Assembly: GCA_963921195.1 (NCBI GenBank)
Contig: OY992536.1
Location: forward strand, 103,504,778-103,568,777
Length of the DNA: 64,000 nucleotides
DNA from: Pegoplata infirma
Lineage: Eukaryota; Arthropoda; Insecta; Diptera; Anthomyiidae
Direction: 5' to 3'
Below, piece after piece: positions 35,366 through 45,108 of this stretch. A program made the position numbers and the translations under genes. Under the pieces are notes generated by a model that was not told the DNA's origin, ran no database searches, and worked only from the letters and a program-made list of their open reading frames with translations. The stretch's first letter is position 1; each line of letters opens with the position of its first letter.

Positions 35366-36470
35366 GGGGGGGGGGGTGAAATAAAGCCATAGGCAATAAG
35401 GCCATATGGCCTTATTTCCCAAAGAGTTGAGAAATAAGGCCATATGGCGTTATTACCAACCACTGTTGGAAATAAAGCCATATATGGCTTTGTTACTCAT
35501 TTAAATATTTTTTAAAAATGTTCATCATTATTTTGCGGAGAGTGTGGAAATATATTTCCACGTAAATCCTGCTACCCAAAAAAAATTATTTAGCGAAGCC
35601 TCTAAATTAATTTATGGAGTTTGAAATGGCGTACGGACATAGCGCCCAAGGTCTTATCGCCCAAAACCGTAAATGTCACATCGCCCAAGCTGCGACATAT
35701 AGCCCAAAATGATAGGTCTAAAAATGTTACTTCTCGCAAAACAAAATTGTCAAAAAATCCGAAATATTTTATTTGGAAAATGTCGAACTTACGACTTCTG
35801 TGATTTGTGTTTTCGTAATAAAGGTTTTCTGTGTAGCCGGCCTTCGGCCGGGCTTAGGGATTACATACTCCATGCATTAAACCCACCCTCTCTGCAAACC
35901 AAAGCTTTTTTGGTTATCAGGCCTTTTTGAGGCATAACAAATTTGATAGCGCAAAGACCTGCTACCCTAGAAAACTTTACTTTGCGGAGAGGGTGGGTTT
36001 AATGCATGGATTTTGTAATCCCCAAGCCCGGCCGAAGGCCGGCTACACAGAAAACCTTTTTTTGTTAAACAATCTTTAAATTAAAAACCCTGACAATAAA
36101 AATTTGTTGCCTCTAGACCTCTCCAAGTTCCGAGGTTCCTGGTGTATGTGGTTTTTCAATTTAAAGATAGTCAAAAAAATTTTTTTTTCTGCGTAGCCGG
36201 CCTTCGGCCGGGCTTAGGGATTACAAACTCCATAAATTAATTTAGCGGCTTCGCTAAATAATTTTTTTTTGGGTAGCAGGATTTACGGGGAAATATATTT
36301 CCACATTTTCAACTGATATGGCTTTATTTCCACTTTGGTTGCAAAATCAATATGACTTTATTGCTCAATTGTGTTGGTAATAAAGCCATATGGCCTTATT
36401 TCCCATTGAATTGAGAAATAAGGCCATATGGCCTTATTGCCTATGGCTTTATTTCACCCCCCCCCCCCCC
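35366..36470. mobile_element. Palindromic element with G-run termini and 9-bp TSD (MULE/fold-back-like)
   Basis: The left end is a G11 run then TGAAATAAAGCCATAGGC; the right end is the exact mirror ending in a C14 run. Flanks are AAAATAAAA on both sides (35,357-35,365 and 36,471-36,479), a 9-bp duplication, though low in complexity. The arms repeat the perfect palindrome AAGGCCATATGGCCTT; inner arms (35,571-35,625 and 36,214-36,290) are also complementary. G-starting long inverted repeats with 9-bp duplications suggest a Mutator-like/fold-back origin; this is an inference. Confidence 0.7.
35826..36230. repeat. Three GC-hairpin modules (AGCCCGGCCGAAGGCCGGCT)
   Basis: The module TTTGCGGAGAGGGTGGG...TAATCCC...AAGCCCGGCCGAAGGCC is present reverse at 35,829-35,901, forward at 35,986-36,057 and reverse, partial, at 36,185-36,230. 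The hairpin arms GGCCGG/CCGGCC are strikingly GC-rich for this window. A fourth copy is at 12,031. A 60-73 codon frame at 35,621-35,930 runs through it and is not gene-like. Confidence 0.75.
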
Positions 36471-36875
36471 AAAATAAAATAAAAAACTGGAGGTTCCACG
36501 TTCAAATCCAGTTGGGACTAAAAAAGGCGAAAAGTTTTTTCTAAATATGAGAAAGATAATTTATAAAGGAAAATGGATAAAAGTAAAAACTAAAGAAAAT
36601 ACGAAAATTTTTTGTATTTTCACATGATCTACGTCAGACATTTCCCCAAAGAAGTCTTAGGTGACATGTCCCCAGAAGGTCAGCCCTGACCACTGCTGAC
36701 TTTGAGTGAGGACATTTTGAAAATTTGTATGAAACTGTCTTCAACCCAGTACATAGAGGTCTTGTGGATGTCAGCAGTGACTCTGACATATCACCGCTCC
36801 GTCAACTGGGCCCATTACAATTTTTTCGAACAGTTATTCTACGGTAATCACAACAAAATGTTCAATGTAAAATAA

Positions 36876-37342
36876 CACTACTAAACATCGAAAAAGCGAC
36901 TGGGGCGCGACCTTTTAAACTTGATTACAACTGCTCTGCTGGTCAAAAATCCGGTCTCCAAACTTTTCCATCACATCAGGTTTTTCATAAAATTGAGATT
37001 AAAGTTAAAAAAAATCGACGTTTTTGGTATCTTTGGCAACTCAAAGCGGATGAATAAGGGTTAAGCATACCCATTACTCTAAAAGATACTGGTCCCATTT
37101 GGTCAGTCGCATTAAGCCTTAGGGCACAAATTGTCTTTCAAAGATGTCTTATTCCCCAGTATTGAAAAAAAAACGTTTTTAGAGGAAATGATTAAAATAC
37201 ACTCCAACGGTTAAAGCGACTGATTAAATGAGTTGTGCATCTTAAGGAGCAATGATTGAGCTTTACCCTAGACTTATTTTTAAGTTGTCAGCACATCGGG
37301 TTCTTTCGCTATAAGTTGTCAAGTATGTCCAAAAACGTGATT
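36876..37342. mobile_element. CACTA-like MITE, truncated by Helentron B
   Basis: CACTACTAAACATCG, then GCGACTGGGGCGCGACC and sequence colinear with 25,632-26,867, including CCGGTCTCCAAACTTTTCCA and the AGCACATCGGGTT block. It lacks the hAT insertion of the other copy, confirming that insertion is secondary. The right terminus is missing at the Helentron junction. Confidence 0.75.
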
Positions 37343-38013
37343 TTTATACCCTCCAACTACAGTATGGGGGTATACTCACTTTGTCATTCCGTGTGTAACG
37401 CATCAAAATATCGGTCTAGGACCCCATAAAGTATATATATTTATGATCAGTGATCGATTCTAAGACATTCTAGCGATGTCCGTCCGTCCGTGCGTCTGTC
37501 CGTCCGTCTGTCCGTCTGTAGTTAACACGATGCTGTCCAAAATAAAAGAGCTAGACTCCCGTCATTTGGCACGAATATGTCTTATGTTCATAGGCAGGTT
37601 AAGTTCGTAAATGAGCAAAATCGGACCAGGGGGAAAAAAGTTCCCCCTTGAAGAACTAAACCAACATCTGAAAAATACCATATTTTTACATGATTTTTTG
37701 TGTTTTTGTTTAACAAATGCAACATTTTTATGCCACAAAAAGTTCAAAGTCCTGCATTTGAACCCAGAGAATTAGAAAATGTCGTTTTTTCGGCCCGCCC
37801 CCTTTTATGGGCGTGGAAAAAAACATTTTTTTTTTTTTTTAAATAATGATAATCTTGTATTTCTTTAGTGCAAAAAGCATAAGAATGAATTTTTAAACAC
37901 ATATTCGAGGGAGAATTTGCCGCCCCCCCCTCAATTACTACTACTATTTTTATTTTTTTGCATGTTGGAGGGTATAAAAGATTCGGCACAGCCGAATTTA
38001 ACACTCTTACTTG
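37343..38013 (+). mobile_element. Helentron-like element, copy B
   Basis: Starts TTATACCCTCCAACTACAGT, has TTTGTCATTCCGTGTGTAAC, CGATTCTAAGACATTCTAGC, a GTCY tract (37,488-37,522) and an internal AAGTTCCCCCTTG block, then GTTGGAGGGTATAAAAGATT and the perfect hairpin ATTCGGC-ACA-GCCGAAT, ending CTTACTTG. The most complete representative of this subfamily here. The 61-codon (37,562-37,747) and 100-codon (37,744-38,046) minus frames lie within the repeat and recur in other copies, so they are not genes. Confidence 0.8.
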
Positions 38014-39180
38014 TTTTATTTCAAATTTCTCAGAAGCCTTTTGCAATGGAAAATTTTTTGATGTCAGCTCTTTTAGGAAAATCCAAAAATCAACTATCTA
38101 ACTTCAAAACATTTGATACAAGATTTCTTTCTGTGCACTTTAAAACCTAAATTCTCATCCTTCAGTAAAATTTTCTGTTTTAAAACAAATGTTTTTTTTT
38201 TTAAATATTTCAGTAGTTTTCTGTGTAATTATAGTCATACATCAGTCAAAGTCTAGCTGCCACGTCCATCATTCGCAATAGCAAATTTGACCACCTTTGA
38301 AGTGAAATTCTTTAAAGAAAAATTCACACTTTTCATTAAAGAAATATTTGAGAAAAAAAGCACTAATCCCAATTTGTTTAGTTGTTTAGGAAACCTTGAA
38401 AAATCTTAAACAAAATGTACTTAATCTTCTCTAGCTACTTCTTTGCTCCTAAGCTTAAAATAAAATATGTCATTTAAGTCAAAGTCTTTTTCTGCAATAC
38501 TATGTGGAGTTTTTCAAAAATATATAAAATTCGATTCATCATCATTAGGGCGCCGCTGGGCAGCTAAAAGACTATTACAGATATAAAACAACAAACTGCA
38601 ATGATTTTTTTTACTACTCACTGTAATGTTTGTTGTTGTATGTAAACGGTCACACCTCTTTTAATGACCTGGCGCCTTAATTACTTTGTTTTTAGCTGGG
38701 CATTGTAGTTTGGCTGTTCATTACATCTTACTACTACTGCAACAACAGACAACTTCTCGTCAGTTGCCAACTAAACTGTAACTCATTTTATTCGTTAATT
38801 TTTATAATATTTGCAGTAGCAAATGACATTTGATGTTGTTGTTGAGTTCATAAAATGATTTTTTGGTTTCCCCTATGTTTGTAAAGATACCAGGTCCGGT
38901 CCATTTGTGTTTTTTTTTTTTGTAAGACACAATATATTCTTGTATCTACAATAATTATGTTTGGTCAATGTCTTAATGTATTTTTATGTCAATGCACAAT
39001 GGGCCTAGTTTTTGGGTAGTCTGATTTGATATAATCATTACCAATTTTTTTGATCAGGAAATCAGGAAATTTTGATCAAACATAGTAAAAACCAATTTTG
39101 AGCAAAAAAAAACTCAGGAAATTTTTAGTTAACACATTGAAAACAAAATTTTGAGTGAAAAAAAATCTTCTTTTTTTTTT
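38014..39180. other. AT-rich spacer
   Basis: No recognised gene. Some moderately complex sequence (38,540-38,860) has no long frame. Confidence 0.5.
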
Positions 39181-39515
39181 CTTCTTCAATCACAAACCCT
39201 TAATAACAAAACAGAATATGGCATGCGCCGATAAAAACACTTAAAAAATACAGAATTGACAAAAATATATGCAAATATATGTCGCCCTACGGGCAAGTAG
39301 TCTCAAATATATGCACTCATCTTTAACGTGTATGAACAAATAATTCAACGCTAAAATTGTTATGTGCAAAAACGAGACAAAGAGAGATTAAGGAATGTTG
39401 TTGTTTCTAAGGATCGTAATTGTTGGTGTAAAATAAAAATCTTCTGTTGACGTCACACACTTAACATCTGTAATGAAATACGAACAAACCAACTTCTGCT
39501 GTTAGTTTGTCAAGC

Positions 39516-39600
39516 AGGGCGATAGCTCAGATGGTAGAGTACTTGCTTTGCAAACTGATGGAAAATTTGAAGAACGTGGGTTCTATTCCACTCAGAGCTA
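39516..39600 (+). promoter_or_regulatory. tRNA-Ala-like pol III internal promoter
   Basis: Box A TAGCTCAGATGG (39,523-39,534) and box B GGTTCTATTCC (39,579-39,589), 56 bp apart. A D-stem GCTC/GAGT and a T-stem GTGG/CCAC can form; CTTTGCA at the anticodon-loop position recalls tRNA-Ala(TGC). The anticodon stem and variable region are not tRNA-like, so this is a tRNA-derived promoter rather than a tRNA gene. Confidence 0.7.
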
Positions 39601-39663
39601 AGTCTGTTGATGAAAAAACATATAGAAAAAACAGTCTTACAAATAATCAAACAATTTATATCT

Positions 39664-39731
39664 AATGTAATTTTCTCCACTGATGACGTAGAGGTGGCTA
39701 CAGAAACCATGGTCTGGAATAAATCCACATT
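39664..39731 (+). ncRNA. Hammerhead ribozyme motif (type I), dispersed copy
   Basis: CTGATGA (39,680-39,686), stem II GTAG-AGGTGG-CTAC, GAAA (39,703-39,706), stem III of two or three pairs (CCATGG), and GTC (predicted cleavage after C39,714). Stem I: TCCA pairs with TGGA, then TTTA with AAAT, then AATGT (39,664) with ACATT (39,727). This order is the type I hammerhead. The pair at the base of stem II is C.A rather than the usual G-C. Activity is not shown by sequence. Confidence 0.75.
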
Positions 39732-39832
39732 AAAAATAATCTTTAGAAATACAATGTTTTCTTCTTTAATCACAAACCCTTAATAACAAAACAGAATATG
39801 GCATGCGCCGATAAAAACACTTAAAAAATCAT

Positions 39833-40728
39833 TCCATGTTGTTCCCCGTTATATTCCATTTCGTTTCCAGTTCCATTTTCTTTCGCTCCATATAATTTTC
39901 ATGAATTTCCGAATAACATGCTTTAAAATCTAAAGAAAATTTTGGACTCTTTATCTCAATAGATACAAAAAGTACCATTTAACCCCACTTTTATCAACTG
40001 GTAACCCATTTTTACGGTAACATTTTTAAATTTCAAAATATGTCATTCTACGGGAAGTTTTAAGATTCTTTGGTTTTAGTTCAACAGTCATTTTCCTTTT
40101 TACTACCTTGCTGTCTTCTTAGAATCGAAATTTTACAAAAATAAATTTTTTCAGAAGGTTTTTTTTCCTGGATGATATTCAAAATTTCATGTTATAAGAC
40201 CCTTGTTTTTCGAAATTGAAAAAGAATCGAAGAAAATTTGTTTAATCATTTAGGGTAAGAAATCTCCTAAGTCGTTTTTCAAAATACTTTGTTCCGATGG
40301 AAAATCTTACATTTCAAAAATCAAGTTTTTATTGCTTTATTTCAGAAGATCGAATTTTTTAACTTAACAATTTTAAATTTAAAAATATTTCTTCTCTTGG
40401 AAGTTAATTCTGCTGGAGGACTACACAAGTCAAGTTTTAAATTTCTTTTTAAAAAATGCTGATGTCAAAAGTTTTTATGATCATTATTTCAGAGACCAAT
40501 AAAGTTAAATTTTTTACTCTTTTTCCCCCATTAATTAATTTTTTTGGCAGGAACATTCTACATTTCAATATTGAAGTCTCAATGGCCATTGCTTAAGGTG
40601 ATCAAAAAGTTTCAAAGAACATTACTTTATCGCTTTTGCACCCCTAGAATCGGAATTTCCAAAATGCTGTTTTTCAGAAATTTCTGAGCAGTATGATCCA
40701 ACATTCCAAATTGGAAAATTTTAGGATA
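39833..40728. repeat. Diverged satellite around the non-LTR insertion
   Basis: Loosely repeating blocks such as CTAGAATCGGAATTTCCAAAA, AGAATCGAAATTTTACAAAA and TTTTTACTCTTTTTCCCCC recur at irregular spacing. The same blocks resume at about 42,440-42,540 (CTTTTCATCCCCTTGGAATC) on the other side of the 40,731-42,436 retrotransposon, implying insertion into this satellite. Confidence 0.55.
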
Positions 40729-41329
40729 ATAGGTTAGGTTGTAAGTGGCTGCTGTACATATACGATAGCACACATAGATTCTGATGTCTGTTGTGAAACC
40801 ACGGAACGGTAATGGGGCTCCCATACTAGTCCCTGTCGTTAAACCAATGACAGGGACAATCCCGAAAGATCGTACAGCTTCAAATCAGAAAGATCGTACA
40901 GCTTCCTTGACCCAGTAGTGCAAGTCTCTGACCAGAAAGTGTCGGAAAGTAAAGACAAAGTATTTTATAGTGTTCAAATCCTGCTCGTCTATGCAACTTC
41001 GTCAAAAGTAATTTGGTGGCACATAACGCAGTGTCCGGTTATTACAGCAACAACAGTTGGATTCCCTTCTCTTAGAAGTGACATCAGCTCACTTGTGCGC
41101 TTCTGATTAAGAGAATCCCAAATCTGTCGAGTAGTCTCACACGTCCATCCATGTGCCCATCTCTATTTGGTCTCCGTCGCGGAACAAAGCAGGATATTTT
41201 GCTTGCAATTTTCTAGAGGTATACCAAGACAATCCAATTCCGTTAAAATCTCTAAGGTTGTGTCTCAGCAGATATTGTTTTCAGAAACATCGACTCCAGA
41301 GACTTGAGCGTTGCTTGATTTCCGAAATA

Positions 41330-42040
41330 CAGTCAAACCCGGTTATAATACAGTCAAACCCGGTTATACAGTCAAACCCGGCAAAAATAGTTCGTTATAA
41401 GCGGGGTATACTTTATATCAACCTAGTTTTATTTTCAAAAAAAAAAAATTGTTCCAATTTTGTTCTATTTGACGTTTCTCGGAAAGTAAACTAAGGGGCA
41501 TGTCACAGACTCAATTCCGTTCGGATTTGAAAAAAGTGGTTTACTCATAGAAAGCAAAGCGAATAATTTTTTTTGGAATGAAACCACTTTTATGCAATTC
41601 AATTCCACTTTGATTTTTGAAAGTGATTTCATTACGAAAAAATGATATACGTTTTGCGTTTTACGAGTAAACCATTTTTTTCAAATCCGAACGGAATTGA
41701 GTCTGTGACATGCCCCTAATTATTAAGAAGAAAACATTAAAAATATAAATAAGTTTTATCAAAATTATAATTTTGTCCAAAAATTTTGGGTTTGGTAAAC
41801 ATAAATGCCGCAAATTTCAAAATATTTATGGGAGTTCGTTATAAAAAGGTAAATATACATGAAATTGTGTTCGTGGGACCATAATAAGTAGTTCGTTTTA
41901 ACCGAGGATTCGCTATAACCGAGTTCGTAATAAAAGAAGTATTTGGGTGAAAATTGTTGCCAAAACGTCAGGACTTTAGAATTAGTTCGTTATAACCGAG
42001 AATTCGTTATAACCGAGTGCGTTATAACCGAGTTCGACTG
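41330..42040. mobile_element. pogo/Tigger-like non-autonomous element
   Basis: Left CAGTCAAACCCGGTTATA and right ...TATAACCGAGTTCGACTG, with TA at 41,328-41,329 and 42,041-42,042. Both ends carry tandem terminal motifs: ACAGTCAAACCCGG three times at the left, GTTATAACCGAG repeatedly at the right. Such ends and the TA target are typical of pogo-group Tc1/mariner elements. No transposase is encoded. Interrupted by a Harbinger-like MITE. Confidence 0.85.
41495..41716. mobile_element. PIF/Harbinger-like MITE, 222 bp
   Basis: GGGGCATGTCACAGACTCAA is mirrored at the right; arms are about 55 bp and nearly perfect. A 3-bp duplication TAA flanks it (41,492-41,494 and 41,717-41,719), matching the TWA target of PIF/Harbinger. 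No coding capacity. Confidence 0.85.
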
Positions 42041-42540
42041 TAGATGTTGACTGCAGTTGTAGACAAGACATTGTAACTTAACCAGTGAGCTACTTCCTTT
42101 ATTGCCAGCATCTATGCCTTGTAAACACTGTAATGATCTGGAAGTCTTCGAGCCGCGCTTGACCCAAGTTCTTCTGAATAGGCTTCGAAGCCCACTTGTT
42201 CGTGTAGCTTCGATCCATCTGCGTAAAAATTTATAGAGGTTCCACTACCTGGTATGCCCCTCATCCAAGTCTCCCTGGGTGGTATCATAGTGGTAAATTG
42301 ACGCTCAAAAAGGCTCAGAGAAGGAGCACATTTTATAGTATTGTTGTCTTTTTCAAGATGGCGCTATGGCCACAACCGCTGCTCTTCCATTACAGTTTGC
42401 TATTAAGTCGTATTGCCGACGTTGCATGCTGCCTACCTAATATATTCAATGGTTTTAGGACCATTATTTCAGGAAATATAAGAAGTACCAAAGTTAACTT
42501 TTTTTACTCCTTTTCATCCCCTTGGAATCGAAATTTGCAA

Positions 42541-43806
42541 AAACGCAGCCATAGTGGAGGTTTCGGGAAGGCGTTGGGTCTAAGACCTGCGGGGGTGCAC
42601 TGGATGTACCTAGCAGTTATTAGACCTTTTGTGACGTACGATGCGTTGGTCTGGTGGCAGAGAAAGGTGGTAAAATCTACCCGGGCTCTGCAGGATGGAC
42701 TACCAAGAGCGAGTTGTTTGGGGATCACTTGTGCCATGAGCACTACATAAGGCGCAGATATTAAAGCCTTGTTGGAAATGCTTCTCTTGGATCTACATAT
42801 CCAAGGGGTAGCCATGAAATCTCTGTTTCCACCTCCGAAAAATGGATCAAGGCATGCAGAGTACAATGTAGAACATGGTCAATTTGACATTCCCTTAGCC
42901 ACTTGCATAGAGTTTAGTAAGAAGTTCAGTCTAAACTTTGCGAGAAAAGAAGACTGGTGCGATCCAGATTAACTTCTCGGAAATTACTCTGAAACTTCAC
43001 ACAATGACGGCTTAAGTACCTTATTCGTTTCTGGATCTGGTTGGTATTTGGATGACAAAACCAAATACTCTCATACTATGGGAAAAATGGCAATAGTCTT
43101 TCAGAATGAAGTGTTTTGACGTAGCGACTTGGATAATTGAAAATAGATGGAGGGACAGTAGTATCAGTATCTGTAGTGAGAGTCAAGCGGCACTGGTCAC
43201 ATCATAAAAAATTGTCCAAGAGTGTAGGCGCAGTCTCAATGAGGTCTCATGTGGGAAGAGGGTCTGTTTCTTGAAGGTTCCGGGTCATAAGTGAATACGG
43301 GGAAATGATACAATTGCTCACAATCCGGAGCCTCAGGTCGGTATAGGTTTGGCATGGATGATGCGTTCGATCAGCTCTTACATGAAATCAATTTTCATGG
43401 AGAGATGGTCAAATGAGTTAATTTGCGAGAATACTAAATGTTTTGTGATAAGAATGGACAGGAAAGTGGCAAACTATTTACTCAGTCTAAGTAGAAAATA
43501 ATGTCGCAGCATTACTGGCCAAATTACGGGACACAAGTAGAAAAGAAAGTCGCAGCATTACTGGCCGAATTACGGGACACAATGCTTGCGATGGTCATTT
43601 GAAAAAATTCGGTGTCTTATCAGACCCTCTTAGCGCAGCCTTTCTTGAGGATGAGGACGAAACAGAACACTACGTCTGTTGTAGACCAGCGTTCTCAAGA
43701 GCTAGACTGCGGCTAATGGGATCTGATATTCTGTCAACGGACATGATCCATGGACTTTCCTTGTCTGACTTTCTCAGGTTTGTGAAAATAACTGAGAAGT
43801 GTTGAG
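42541..43806 (+). pseudogene. Different non-LTR element: RT thumb to C-terminus
   Basis: Starts within LGLRPAGVHWMYLAVIRPFV, then TYDALVWWQRKVVKSTRALQ (42,570-42,700), the RT C-terminal region, and ISICSESQAALVTS (about 43,165, an RNase H motif). It ends with GHNACDGHLKKFGVLSDPLS and FLEDEDETEHYVCCRPAFSR (to 43,690), the C-terminal His/Cys motif. The stop is at 43,804-43,806. Related to, but clearly distinct from, the 27,527 family; closer to the fragment at 1-690. Several stops and frameshifts, plus a 46-bp tandem duplication at 43,488-43,582. Non-functional. Confidence 0.85.
43488..43582 (+). repeat. 46-bp tandem duplication inside the pseudogene
   Basis: AAGTAGAAAA...GTCGCAGCATTACTGGCC...AATTACGGGACACAA occurs twice in tandem with three or four differences. 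It duplicates the SITGQITGH coding stretch and shifts the frame (46 is not a multiple of 3), so it arose after or along with loss of function. Confidence 0.9.
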
Positions 43807-43939
43807 CTAGCATTTATAATTCGTTTTTTTTTCTCTTATCACTTTCTTAATTTTCCTTTCTAGGGTACGGTACAATGTATTTTTTTTTTGCTATTGCATG
43901 GACTTACCTAGCTTTTTTAGGCTTGTACAACCCACCTTC

Positions 43940-44070
43940 AACTCAACAAAGTCTCTGAAGTAAATGTTCTTGAAAACGAAATCTTGCCTTAACTGCAGCA
44001 CATCCATGTATAACATGGCAAAGCAATTTCAAATTCGTCTGCTAAGGATCTTAGGCCACAGGGACTGATA
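43940..44070 (+). pseudogene. RNase H fragment of the 27,527 family
   Basis: Reads KSLKxMFLKTKSCLNCSTSM with MAKQFQIRLL next to GHRD, corresponding to the segment between SDSQAAVKS and WVPGHRDIPGN. About 40 codons, both ends missing. Confidence 0.65.
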
Positions 44071-44142
44071 AAAACCTATAGAAATTAGGAAGATAGAAAA
44101 TGGATTACCATGTGAAATATCATCCCGATTTGGCAATCGCTA

Positions 44143-44372
44143 CACCCAAAAAAAAACGTGGGTATTCAATACTAAAAATTTAACTAATTGTTAGTCCAAA
44201 AGGACCTAGTGCAGAAATTGGTAACCAATACTAAAATTTTTTACTAATATTATTCAAACCCAGTAAAAATTACTAATTTTAGTACTTTGAAGATACTAAA
44301 ATTAGTAACTAATTAGTAGATTTTTGTACAATATCACTTACTAAACCTTTTACTGTAGAATTATTTTGAGTG
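44143..44372. mobile_element. CACYCAAAA-TIR MITE (TA target)
   Basis: CACCCAAAAAAAAACG at the left and, inverted, CACTCAAAATAATTC at the right, flanked by TA on both sides. The interior is full of ACTAATTAGTA-type palindromes. A larger relative is at 45,338-46,108. Confidence 0.7.
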
Positions 44373-44985
44373 TAGTAGATGTGGTTGTCCTAAAGGAGAA
44401 TGTCCTTCAGGGCAAACTACTTTCGGCTATATATACGAAAGTGTTCTTCAAAGAAAAGATTGTTCGTATCGATTAACAATAGCGAATAGAAGATCAAATT
44501 TATATTTTCCAACATTTCTTTCTACCCCATAGTGCCACTACTTTGACACCACTCTTAAATTGTTATAACTACTTTTTGGCTCAACTAATGATGCTGTTTG
44601 TTCATTTGTTTGCTGGCTCATTCTTGGCTTGTCTGCCAAGTTTACATTTGTAATAATTATTGCAGTGTATGTCCGTTCATTTACCAATTTAATCGTACAT
44701 TTTATATGATTGCATGAGATGTCATTTTTGCTTTTAACATACCACCGTACATACATGTAAAAACGGAAGCTATAATGAGTTATTATTGGACATTTTACAA
44801 TTGTACTCATAATTTATTTAAATGTTGGAATTTAAAGAAACTTTTTTGCTTGTGAACAAATAAAAATATTTTTGAAAAAGGGGTCAACATATAAAGATGA
44901 TCAAAACAAAATATGTTGTAAATATTTGGACTCAAAAACCGGACTCTTAAAGGAGTTTTTTAAGAGAGGTGAGTCAGGTCCTAGT
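44373..44985. other. Spacer
   Basis: A 90-codon minus frame (44,538-44,810) lacks any recognisable motif and has low-complexity codon content. No gene supported. Confidence 0.45.
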
Positions 44986-44989
44986 GTAA

Positions 44990-45108
44990 GGTTGTAATAT
45001 GACAGAGGAGGGAAGAAATCCCATTACCATTCCGCTGAAACACAACGGACCTCATAGTCTATGTGTGCTGATGTAAAGTGTCAGAAGCCATTAACAACCC
45101 AACCCAGA
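44990..45108 (+). pseudogene. Non-LTR 3' UTR and tail
   Basis: ACACAACGGACCTCATAGTC...GTGTGCTGATGTAAAG...TTAACAACCCAACC matches the 3' UTR and AACC-type tail after the stop of the 27,527 copy. It is followed without a gap by another copy's RT. Confidence 0.75.

Larger units (their letters stand above)
35074..36810. mobile_element. CCCAGTTG-TIR element with GACATGTC repeats, split
   Basis: CCCAGTTG at 35,074 and CAACTGGG ending at 36,810, with GACATGTCC / AAATGTCTTC motifs repeated in both flanks (35,090-35,260 and 36,630-36,800). The terminal repeat is short and no target duplication is obvious, so confidence is moderate. The 35,366-36,470 palindrome sits inside it. Confidence 0.55.
39181..39832 (+). 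repeat. Dispersed copy of the tRNA-like/hammerhead repeat
   Basis: Direct repeats of about 68 bp (CAAACCCTTAATAACAAAAC...GGCATGCGCCGATAAAAACAC) at 39,181-39,247 and 39,762-39,830 bound one unit with a 581-bp period. Inside are a tRNA-like promoter (39,516-39,600) and a hammerhead motif (39,664-39,731). The unit is clearly homologous to the 561-bp array at 47,985-52,264 (shared GACGTCACACAC, GTGGCTACAGAAACCATGG) but diverged, with a different tRNA-like head. The 87-codon minus frame here is incidental. Confidence 0.85.
40731..42436 (-). pseudogene. Non-LTR retrotransposon 3' half, split by pogo element
   Basis: The minus-strand 3' tail (inverted AACCTAACCT, 40,731) leads to the C-terminal motif region and the ITGHC-type stretch near 41,030, then RNase H 5' of the pogo insertion. 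After 42,040 the frame family resumes with IYSDSQ-like sequence, YQAEMLA-like sequence (about 42,110) and FYADGSKLHEQVGFEA (about 42,180-42,230), ending in the RT thumb tail (about 42,430). It matches the 27,527 copy throughout. Frameshifts and stops are frequent. Removing the pogo element and one TA rejoins the two parts. Confidence 0.85.

Noticed and set aside
36484..36515. T-arm-like GGTTCCACGTTCAAATCCAG
   Set aside because: No box A or cloverleaf upstream; the match is limited to one hairpin.
37744..38046. 100-codon minus-strand frame as a gene
   Set aside because: It crosses the 3' hairpin end of Helentron-like copy B and continues into spacer.
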